The translations under genes and the position numbers were made by a program. Below, piece after piece: positions 1-8,849 of a DNA stretch of 43,138 bases. The DNA lies in the NCBI GenBank assembly GCA_004802705.1, contig SGPL01000282.1, forward strand, positions 1 to 43,138, given 5' to 3'. The DNA comes from Bondarzewia mesenterica (Eukaryota; Basidiomycota; Agaricomycetes; Russulales; Bondarzewiaceae). The notes beneath the pieces are model-generated. The model had not been told where the DNA came from, ran no database searches, and saw only the letters and a list, made by a program, of their open reading frames with translations. How positions within the stretch are numbered: the first letter of the stretch is position 1; the number at the start of each line of letters is the position of its first letter.

Positions 1-253
1 TGAGTGAATTAGGTAGCGAACAAATGAAGGTGTGATAACATACCTCAGTCATCCTGAGATGTGGAGAAATAACTGAGGGAAAAGCAGTAATCGAATGTGT
101 ACATAATATATATAGTAATGCGTATGCAGTAGCAGGAGGAGATCAGAACTAATGACAGAATATATGCATGTAGTTGAATCAGGATGGGTATAAATGACAA
201 TGCTTGTCTAATTGGGAATTATGAAGTGTCTTGGCATGCTATATGTTCCAACA
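1..253 (-). repeat. 3' LTR of the copia element (partial)
   Basis: This segment is repeated at 5275-5527. It ends on the plus strand in CCAACA, that is TGTTGG at the element's terminus on the minus strand. About 102 bases of the LTR lie outside the window. Differences from the other LTR are four transitions, clustered in the last 50 bases. Confidence 0.93.
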
Positions 254-260
254 CTCCTTC
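254..260 (-). other. Candidate polypurine tract of the copia element
   Basis: On the minus strand the bases just upstream of the 3' LTR read GAAGGAG, directly followed by the LTR terminus TGTTGG. Both position and composition fit a plus-strand primer (polypurine tract). It is short; the purine-rich stretches further upstream at about 343-385 (AGGAGGAG-like) may also take part. Confidence 0.5.
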
Positions 261-382
261 ACATGTCGATACCACAGAGGATGACTACTGTAGGTATATG
301 AGAAACTGTGAGAAAGGTCATGAATAGAAAAGAAACAGTCAAAGCTCCTCCTTAAGTCCAAATTTGCATGTGATACTCCTCC

Positions 383-2299
383 TTAAGATGAAGATGGTGG
401 ATGGAAGCCCATGAGTTCATGGAGCCTAGTGTGATCTAGATGAACAGGGGCTTTTATGAGGATGTCGGCGACCTATAATTTAGTGTTAATATAATAAAAA
501 GAAAGGTGGCCATTTTTCACTTTGTCATGTACAAAGTGGTGCTGTATGTCAATGTGTTTACTATGGTCATGAATGGATTGGTCATGAGTAAGCGTGATGG
601 AGCTTTTGTTGTCGCATGTAATAGGGGTGGCAGACATTTGAGTGAACTCAAGTTCTGTAAAGACAGATCACAGCTAGAGGGCTTCTTTGGCAGCACTGGC
701 AGCAGCGATAAATTCAGCCTCGCAGATCGATAATATAGTGCTGCACTGTTTACGAGAGCTCCAAGTGATGAGTCTACTGCCAAGAGTGAATGCGAAGCCA
801 AAGATTGAACAACAAGAGCTGAGAGGGCCAGAGAAGCCACTGAAGCTAGAATCAGTGAAATCAGAGAGGGTGAGGGGGTTTGTTTCACTAATGGTAAGGC
901 CCCAATCATGAGTGCCTTTGAGGTAGTGTACAATGTGTTTGGCTGCTGTCTAATGAGTGTGGCCAGGATTGGTATTGAACTGGCTGAGGGAGGCTATAGT
1001 AAAGGCGATATCGAGGTGGCTACTAAGAGTGATGTACATAAGACAGCCGATGAGTTGACGGTAAGGGACATCATGCATAGACTATATGTGATCGATGTCA
1101 GTGGGCAATGGGCTGTCGTCGTGGGTTAGGCAAATATTGTAGTTGAGGGGGGTGGATATAGCGTTGATATCAGTCATGCCAAATTATTGGATGATGGAGT
1201 CGATCAGTGCCATTTGTGAAATAAAAATAGTCCAGAGGGAATAGTTGCATTTGATACTGAGGCCAACAAGCTAATTAACGGGACCGAGTTCAATAATATC
1301 AAAAGTAGAGTGAAGGGAACCTTTGACCTGGGACATTTCAGCAGAGGAGGAGGCAGTGACATTCATATTGTTGACATGGATCACAATGATGGATTTGTCA
1401 GTGGCAGAGGAATGGAAATATATGCTCCACTCAGAGTAGAGACGTCAAAAGCCAAGAGACAAGAGACAGTTGTGTAGTTGACAGTTCTAGATACGGCTTC
1501 TCTGCTTGAGGTCGTAAAGCCCTTTGAGTAGCTGCCAGACCCAGTCCTCCTTACCAGGTTCGACGAAATTGAGTGGTTGTTCCATCCAGACCTCTTCTTC
1601 GAGTTTGCCATGTAAAAATGCTGCTTTGACATTAAGCTGTTCAATTTTTCAGTTGAGATGGGCCGTGATGTATAGGGCCAGGCACTGGAATTCAAGGCAG
1701 GCAACGAGTGAGTAAGTTTCATGATAGTCAAGGCCAGAGATTTGGGTGAAGCCCTTGGCGATGAGACGAACTTTGAATTTGAGGAGTTCATTGTGCTCAC
1801 TGAGTTTATATTAAAAAAATAAGTCAGCATTTGATAACTTTGTGTCCAGAGGGAATGGTAGAATGGGGCACCAGTTTGTAGACCTCGTGTCAGTGGATGG
1901 AAGTGAGTTCATTGAGGTAGGTAGATTTTCAAGTGTCAGCATCCTTGGAGCATTGGGCATCAGCCCATGTGGCAGGTGGAGGTACAAGAGCTGTTTGGAG
2001 TTCATGGATGGCCATGAGGGTGAGGTCAAAGGTGAGGAGGAAAGTATCGTGAGGTTCAGATGGTTGGTGAAGGGAAGAACAAGAGGTAGCAAGATGAGAG
2101 GTGACAGCATGAGAGTCAGCAATAGTAAGGTCAAGGTAGAACATGTATGGGAGGCTGCAAGAGAGAGCGTATCATTCAGAAGGTTGCTGAGTGTGGGGTG
2201 GGAGTTGATGAGTTGGGAGAGGGGAGGGGGCAGGTGTAGCGGTATTGTAGGGGGAAGGGAGTGATGAGAGAAAGGAGGAAATAGTAGAACTGAGGAATG
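383..2299 (-). pseudogene. Copia pol, C-terminal half: reverse transcriptase and RNase H (broken)
   Basis: On the minus strand, from about 1900 down, I read a copia reverse transcriptase: VRLIAKGFTQISGLDY near 1775, then LNVKAAFLHG near 1630, EEVWMEQP, LYDLKQ, and the active-site region IVIHVNNMNV at 1355-1384. RNase H follows (SRLITWSSRKQ, CEAEFIAAASAAKEAL, HIDIQHHFVHD) and ends at a TAA at 383-385. The reverse transcriptase should have three catalytic aspartates, one in the LDVK motif and two in the VDD motif. Here all three are asparagine (codons at 1631-1633 and 1367-1372), each explained by one G-to-A change. In-frame stops lie at former Trp and Gln codons (for example KEAL-stop-L and KL-stop-VADIL). 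The stretch 1900-2299 is a poorly conserved linker to integrase. Confidence 0.88.
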
Positions 2300-3984
2300 G
2301 GTAAGGGGGTGATAGTGAGGTCAATAAGTATAGTATTAGCAGGAGGGGGATAGGAGTAGGAGGTAGGTCAAGGAATAGAGAGGGGGACAGTAACAATGTA
2401 GCTAGATAAAAGAGAGCGAAGAATGAAATTATGCGATTCAAGAAAATGGACATTGCGAGAAATGAGAATATGATTGGTAGGACAGTGGAGAAGATGAAAA
2501 GATTTGGAATTGGAAGAGTAACCAACTAAAGTACATTCAATAGACTGAGGATTGATTTTGGAGTTGTGAGTTTTAATGAGAACAAATGCATGACAGCTAA
2601 ATTCATGAAGGTGGGAAAGATCAGGGGGATACTGTAAAAAGCTTCATAGGGCATTTTGTTATATAGCATATGAGGGATGAAGTTGTGTAAGTAGATGGCA
2701 GTTTGATAACACTCACCCCAAAGGAAAGGCAGGAGATTGGCAGCATCATGCATGGCATGGGCATAGTTGAAGAGGGTGCAGTGGAAATGCTCGACAGCAC
2801 CGATATGTGCAGAGGTGTATGGCACACTGGTCTGGTGGTGAATACCTTCAGTGGTGAGATATGATTCAAAAGCAGAACAAGTAAACTCAGCACCATTGTC
2901 GATGCAGATTAAGGAGACAGAACAGCCGGTAGCATAAGTGGCAGAGGCACACCATTGATAAAAAAATTAAAAAGGCATCAGATTTAATCTTTAAGGTATA
3001 AGCAAAGCCAGAAGAAGAGAAATCATTGCGGATGTCTAAGGTATAAGAACAACCCTCCAGCATCACCAGCAAGACGGGACTCATGATGTCGGCATAGATG
3101 ATGTCAAGAGGGTGGGTCACATGAGGACCACTATGCATGTGTAGGATAGGAAGGGAGGTCTGTTTGCCGATGATGTAATGAGTGCAAGGAGAGGGGGAGG
3201 TAGTGAGATCCACAATGATACCTGAGGCCAAGTGGTTGCGAAGTAGAAGAAGACAGGCATCATGATTTGGGTGACTGAGACAGCAGTGCCAGGTGTTAAG
3301 GGTGGGGCAAGTCTGGGCTAAGTGGGCCTCCTTAGGTGGTGTAGAGGTGGAGCCAATGACTATGTAGAGACATGAGGGAAGCCGAGTATCATGGCCAAGG
3401 CAAAAAGAGGGAGTAGCCATAGAATGAATAGAACAGGAGTCTTGACTAAAAGTAACAGAGAAGCCATCATCGCAAAGAGCTCCGATAGAGATTAGCTGCA
3501 AGGATGCAGAGGAGATGTAAAAGACATGATGCAGAATAAGGGAAAGGCATTCTGAAAAGAGATGGAGATGGACAGAGCTGAGACCAGTAGCATATATGTA
3601 GCTGCCATTAATACTATGAATGAGACGAGGGGTAATTGAGGTGAAAGAGTAGAAATCTAAGGGGCTGGTGGAGATGTGGTACGTCGAGGCACTATCAAGG
3701 TGAAAGGTGATGGAATCGGACAGAAATATAACAGCAGTAGTGGTAGTTTTGAGATGAGACCAATTGATAGTGCAAGAAGGGGAATCGAGATCAGTGGGAG
3801 CAAAGAGGGCACTAGAAGCACAGAATGAGATCTCAGAGCCATAGGCCATAGTGAAGTTGGAGTCCAGAGAGGCCAACATAGTGACATTAACAGAATTAAT
3901 GATAACTTTCTCGATAGTGGCATTAGCAATGGCTAGGGGGGTCGAGGAGTGTCCTGCAGCGCGGGCATGATAGCGGGCGAGTTC
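2300..3984 (-). pseudogene. Copia pol, N-terminal half: aspartic protease and integrase (broken)
   Basis: The longest open stretch is 3879-2887 on the minus strand. The protease motif LDSASTYHIS is at about 3699-3670 (LDSG is more usual). The GAG-pre-integrase zinc region follows (WHCCLSHPNHDA near 3290). The integrase core has its first Asp in IIYADIMSP (near 3088), the second in CIDNGAEF (near 2903) and the Glu in GAVEHFH (near 2795), so the DDE triad survives. A frameshift sits in a run of seven A at 2960-2966: shifting one base there joins the frame holding the first Asp to that holding the second. Another frame change falls between about 2640 and 2560, before the SRNVHFLE-type end of integrase. 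Confidence 0.88.
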
Positions 3985-5095
3985 CTCTAGAGTGATACTA
4001 TTCTTAGCCTAGCAGATGAGTGACATGTAGCCATGGCTACTACAGTGGTCACAAGGGGCATGTGTCAAACTGGATGACTGGTCGCCAGAGGATGGTTATC
4101 CTTTACCTTGGCCATGGCCCTTGGGTCGACTGCGTGAGGCTGAAATGGTGACGGTGGCAATGTTGGGGCCAGAAAGGGTAGATTGGCGGCATTGCAAGGA
4201 GTAGCCCCAGAGACGTTGTATGATAGAGGTGGAGTCATAGTGGCCAGAACCTTGAATGGCATCAAAGATATTCGTGTACTGGAGTAAAAGAGCATTGAGG
4301 AGGCAGGCAGAGAAAAACTCCTTGAAGGTAAAAGAGCCCAGTTAGAATACCTGCCAGCAGTCAGTTCAGATCTTTTCGATCATAGAGTCAAAGTCATTGT
4401 CTGTGAAGTAATGAGAGATAGCAGAATGAATGGCATTAAATTATATAATGATGCCACGATGCATGTAGAGGGTGCGTACCCTATTCCAGAAGTCATGGGC
4501 AGAAGATTTGGAGATAGTGAGGTCAAGTTTGTGATAGATGGCAGGGCTGATGTTTTGAAGAAGGATTTTAATTATTTGCTCATTCCAGTCAGCCCAGCAG
4601 TAATACTCCTTGGCATCAGAGTGGGGAGGCACCATGTAAGTACAGTTGAGGTACCTAATGAGATGAACTGAGGTGAGGCCAGAGACACATTCTTGGGCCC
4701 AGTCCTGATAATTCTCAGAACTAGTCAGGTTGGTGATAGTAGGGAAGCTTTTGCTGGTAAGAGAGACTCAGTAATCATAGATGGCTCATTCGGCTTCAGA
4801 GAGTGAGTAGATAGGGATAGAATGAGGAGCATCTAATAGTGGGTCAGGTGGGAGAGGTTTGCTTATAAGGTGGGCCCACTATGAAGAAGTGACTGAAGAG
4901 ATTGGGAGGGGTGCAGAGATAGAAGTGAGTCTGCCAGAGAAGGTAGGAATGTCAGATGTATCGGATGTATCATCAGAGTGTTCATTAGCTATTGGTGGTA
5001 GTGATGTATAAGGGGTATCGACAAAGTGATGGCTGGGTTGGTCGAGAAGAGAGTCGAAGGAAGACAGGTTGACTATGGTGATGAAAGATGAAGAG
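3985..5095 (-). pseudogene. Copia gag (nucleocapsid polyprotein, broken)
   Basis: On the minus strand a copia-type gag is readable with several stops: SENYQDWAQECVSGL near 4700, AKEYYCWADWNEQI near 4610, ISKSSAHDFWNRVRTLY near 4500, and a zinc-knuckle-like CDHCSSHGYMSLIC near 4050, followed by ITLEELARYHA. The UBN2/gag pattern of basidiomycete and plant copia elements fits. No initiating Met remains in frame near 5095, so the start is an estimate; stops include TAG at a Trp/Gln-like position around 4880 and TGA codons around 4790. Gag and pol probably formed one polyprotein, because the gag frame runs straight on into the protease region. Confidence 0.8.
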
Positions 5096-5150
5096 AGATG
5101 CCTATGAGTTCAAATGAGTCACGTGGTGAAGTGTGGGTATAGTGCAGACA

Positions 5151-5172
5151 CGTGGCTCAAAAGCCCATAACC
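5151..5172 (-). other. Candidate primer-binding site of the copia element
   Basis: Directly inside the 5' LTR, the minus strand reads GGTTATGGGC followed by TTTTGAGCC. The position (immediately after the LTR end TAACA) is where a tRNA-derived primer should pair. Which tRNA is not determined from sequence alone. Confidence 0.5.
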
Positions 5173-5527
5173 TGTTAAAAACTAGGCAGAGTGTAAGACT
5201 CAGTCATCCTAAGATGTGGGGAAATGACTGATATTTACTTAGGCAGAGTGTAAGACTGCCGGTAAGATTATACGTGAGTGAATTAGGTAGCGAACAAATG
5301 AAGGTGTGATAACATACCTCAGTCATCCTGAGATGTGGAGAAATAACTGAGGGAAAAGCAGTAATCGAATGTGTACATAATATATATAGTAATGCGTATG
5401 CAGTAGCAGGAGGAGATCAGAACTAATGACAGAATATATGCATGTAGTTGAATCAGGATGGGTATAAATGACAATGCCTGTCTAATTGAGAATTACGAAG
5501 TGTCTTGGCATGCTATATGTTCTAACA
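5173..5527 (-). repeat. 5' LTR of the copia element (complete, 355 bp)
   Basis: The plus strand starts TGTTA and ends TAACA, a perfect 5-base terminal inverted repeat of TG...CA type. Positions 5275-5527 match 1-253. Inside are two short duplications: a 17-base segment at 5184-5200 and 5241-5257, and a 31-base segment at 5201-5231 repeated with a few changes at 5320-5350. Each 31-base copy begins and ends in an inverted repeat (CAGTCAT / ATGACTG in the first), so each could form a hairpin. Confidence 0.9.
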
Positions 5528-6340
5528 CATTGCAACTAAATTGGCACTATCATGTTATATTTCCAAAATGCATATGTAGAATGGTGGCCATGGGTAGTTG
5601 CAATGAGTGAGTGTAGAGTTGAATGGTGGTAGAGAATGCAGATGATGCTTAGATGTAAAGATGATCAAGAGGTAGGTAGGGGTCATAATACATGATGACA
5701 AGGGTTTGGCTAGATCGAAAGGAGGAACATTTGCATCAGCAAGAGAAAGAAAATGTTGTATGTAAGTGAAGAGGTTAAATTTGATATAGCTATCAGAATA
5801 AATAAATAAGGTGAAAGAACCCATAAAGAAAGTGAAAATTAGTGCAGACAGAAGCAAAAGAAGAGATTTGTGAGAAGATGTGGTGTAAAGATTAGCAGTT
5901 GTATTAATAAGTGATGGAGGCATTAAAGAGGAGGTGTAAGTGCATATGTAATATAGAGTATGAGGAGGAGATGATGAGGTGAGAAGAGGTTGAGAAGAAA
6001 TAGGGTGTAGAAATAAGTAATAAAGCTAATGATAAAGAAAGTGAGCAGGAAGAGAGAACTACAAATAAGGAAGATGAGAGGTAATGAGGGCATGAGAAAG
6101 AATAGAGGTAGAATTGAGATGGTTTGTGAATATTGAGAGAGACAAGTTGAAAAGAAATGGGGAAGATTAGAAGAGGAGGCAAGAAGCGATAAGACCGTAA
6201 ACTTCATCATGAAGAATAGAAGCAGAACAACAAAGGGAGGACAAGGAGCAAGTAAAAGAGTAAAATGAAAAAATAACACTAAAGTGGATGAAATGGAAAG
6301 TGTAAAGTAAGGAGGTAGAGGGGATCATAGAAGCATTAGA
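5528..6340. other. Purine-rich stretch without a recognised gene
   Basis: About 800 bases with very few C on the plus strand, so the minus strand is almost all pyrimidine plus A. This makes long minus-strand open frames with hydrophobic Leu/Phe/Ser-rich translations (5555-5923, 5904-6182, 5923-6279). I read these as composition artefacts: they overlap in different frames and show no domain. A perfect 10-base inverted repeat (CATTGCAACT / AGTTGCAATG) lies at 5528-5537 and 5596-5605, right beside the copia LTR. Confidence 0.5.
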
Positions 6341-7789
6341 GGCGATGAGGCATCAGTAAAACTACAACTTTTTTTGATGGCACTATATGTACTGTTAGCT
6401 GTTACAATCTATATGTGGTCATTTTTTCTCTCTCAACTGTCCAAATGTCTGACAACTGTGACCACCACTATTCCAGTGCTGATAATCCCTCAGCCAGTAG
6501 TTTTAAATAAAAAAAAATTTCATTTGATACATTCAAACAACTCAGTGTTTCATAAATGACACCTATAGCTACCTACACTGTGTATCTGAAAATGACTACT
6601 CCATATCTCCACCCATTTTGGCACCCTTATTAATATTCATTTATATACCACAGGACAACACAGAAAACCTGAAACATAAAGAATGCAGTCACAAACTCAG
6701 CGAACGGCATGCCAAATGAGGGAATTGAGATTATGAACTCATCTTTGCTATATATTGAAGCTAATATGAGCAAATCACATGCAGCAAGACCCTTTAATTC
6801 CTTAAAGGTCAAAAGCAATAAGCATCAAGATGTCAAGTAGGGTAGATGATCAAAAATGGGCTCAGCAGAATATGTCTAGTGAATGGAGCATATATCCTGT
6901 TAATAAGTGAATGTATACATCAAAGGGTCAGATGAGACAGGTTTGTCAAGTGGGACAATTTTGCCTTCCTCTCAGTGTGAGACAAGAATGATACAAATGT
7001 AGTTTGCATCTAAAAGCAAGCAAGCTTATACTCATGCACATATCTTCATAAAACAAGTGAAAGCAACAGTGAGAGTAAAAAAAGGCATCAGGAGTAGATA
7101 TGCACCTTATGCATTCTGACCCATGCCTTTGTGCCCGTATTCTATTGCATGACTAAGAAATAAAGAGCATAGCCTGCTCCAAGTTAGATGAGCAATGTTT
7201 CATCAATGCTGTAGATGAGTTACATACAGTTCATGAGCTTCAGTTTGAATGTGAAGAAGATGAACCTACTTTAGGGTGAAGAGAGGCTATAGAAAAGCTT
7301 AAAGTTCCTGATAAATGCAGAGAGCAGATGTTAACGCATACTATATAGTGATAAGCACTTATTAGCAATCTTTATATCCTGATCCCAGCATGTAATGTTG
7401 GTGTAGTTGCAAATAACCTTATTGTGCATCGACTTCCATGCAGAGTGGGCAGTTTAAGTGTAACAGTGCGTGAGGGATCACTTTTCTGATAAGGCGAGCA
7501 AAACCTGGTGGATGAGGAGCTCTTTGTATCATACAGAGAGTACAAGAGGTAAGAGATGATGAGATGGGCTCAGCAGTGAGAGGGCAATGTAGGCAATGTG
7601 ATAAACCTCTGACTTAGTCACAACTTGAACAAATCAGATCACTGCACAGTGTGAAAAAATAATCATGTAACTATCAGCACTGCATATAATCAACTAAATT
7701 CAACTTGCTCACCTCTTCTGTATCTTCTACATACATTACCATCACCTCCTCTCTATAGGCACCACCGCTCAATATTACTGAAACTAAGA
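6341..7789. other. Anonymous AT-rich sequence, no gene seen
   Basis: I see no protein motif, tRNA or repeat here on either strand. Short open frames (for example 6374-6559 plus and 6630-6818 minus) have no recognisable domain and no promoter or splice context. It may be the much-decayed remnant of older insertions. Confidence 0.5.
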
Positions 7790-8849
7790 TGTATCCTCCT
7801 CCCAAACCTTAGAGACTACTATTTTTGTCCCTTTGTTTCAGATCCCAAGACTCCCTCATTCCCGTCCTTTTGTGATGTCTTGCGATATCTTCTGACCTAT
7901 TGTGATCTTTTGCGATCTTTTGTGATCTTTTCTCAGCTTGCTTGCTTTGATCTCTGATCACGAGACCATTCTTCGTCGATGCTCTGGACCTTCTCTACAT
8001 GTCGGACTTCCGTGATCGACGATGCTGAGCAGCACTCAAGCTCATCCATTCAGCTCGATAGTTTTCAGTATCCTCGGCTGACTATCTGTGACCTCATAAG
8101 CATCCCATTCTGATCTGATATCGCTCAGCATACACGCTCCTCCATTCCATCATTTTATCGCATGTTATTTCTAAGAGACTTCACAGGATATCTATAGGGT
8201 TCACCAAATTACCTTTTACCTTTTGATCTCACATGCTTTTCCTTCCCTTTGAACTGATGTTGGATTACCAGTCACTGAATCTTCCTGTTCCTGTTTTTCA
8301 TTCTATTCTTCCTGCTCTGACTTCATCCTTGTTCACTCATTTTCTACCTTCATCGTACGATGTTTGCTATATCTTTCAGTCTCCCTTCTCTACTCCTCGC
8401 TCAGTATATAAACTATGATACATCTCTGTAAAATATCAGATCAGTTTCCAGACTTCAGACCTCATTTCACCTGTGTGAACTGTGACTGCGACCTGTGAAC
8501 TGTGACCTTTGACTTTGACTTTGCTCTTGCTGTGACTTACTGTAACTTACTGCGACCTTCGACATTGCTCATCTACCTCTATCACTATGTTTCGTCTCTA
8601 AATCCTATGCATCCTCCCATTCTATAACATCTCGGACCTTTGACCCCAAATATTGCACTGACTTTGCACCTTTGTCAGCACATCACTCTGATATCACACT
8701 TGATCGCACACTCTCATTCATCTTTCATACTCATCTACTCACACACCTGTGTCTTTACAGCAGATGTCTACTCGACTCACCCTCTTACACATTATCTGTA
8801 GTGTCTTTTGGGGTGTTGTTTCTCCCCTAGGGGCATCACGAGTGTATCA
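7790..8849 (+). repeat. Solo LTR of the Ty3/gypsy family
   Basis: This segment matches the two LTRs of the element at 22999-33462 along its whole length: the TTAGAGACTACTATTTTTG start, the run of TTTTGTGATC repeats, the TATA box TATATAAA at 8405-8412, the CTGTGAC/TTTGACT simple repeats, and the end GGGGCATCACGAGTGTATCA. No internal element sequence follows on either side, so it is a solo LTR from recombination. The left end is uncertain (7779 or 7790), and no target duplication is visible. It lacks about 45 bases present in the other two LTRs (after 8565), lost between near-direct repeats ACATTGCT / ACATCACT. It keeps more CpG than the other two copies. Confidence 0.88.
8405..8412 (+). promoter_or_regulatory. 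TATA box of the solo LTR
   Basis: TATATAAA sits at the position of TATATAA in the two full-element LTRs (23611-23617 and 32988-32994). It would be the U3 core promoter of the retrotransposon. Confidence 0.6.

Larger units (their letters stand above)
1..5527 (-). mobile_element. Ty1/copia LTR retrotransposon, minus strand, left LTR truncated by window edge
   Basis: Read on the minus strand the order is LTR (5527-5173), primer-binding region, gag, protease, integrase, reverse transcriptase, RNase H, a short purine tract and the second LTR (253-1). Integrase before reverse transcriptase is the diagnostic Ty1/copia order. The overlapping 253 bases of the two LTRs align without indels and differ at 4 sites by eye, all transitions, so the insertion is fairly recent. 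The coding region is nevertheless broken by several stops and at least two frameshifts, so the copy is not autonomous. The missing left part of the 3' LTR (about 100 bases) lies outside the window, so the target duplication cannot be checked. Confidence 0.93.

Noticed and set aside
517..933. 138-codon minus-strand open frame
   Set aside because: It is out of frame with the copia RNase H, which reads clearly in another minus-strand frame over the same bases.
1842..2264. 140-codon plus-strand open frame
   Set aside because: Antisense shadow of the copia integrase/reverse-transcriptase linker; Gly/Arg/Ser-rich low-complexity translation.
5555..6279. Three long, hydrophobic minus-strand open frames (up to 122 codons)
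   Set aside because: They overlap in different frames within a purine-rich block; Leu/Phe/Ser-rich translations are expected from composition, and no domain, splice site or conserved start is visible.
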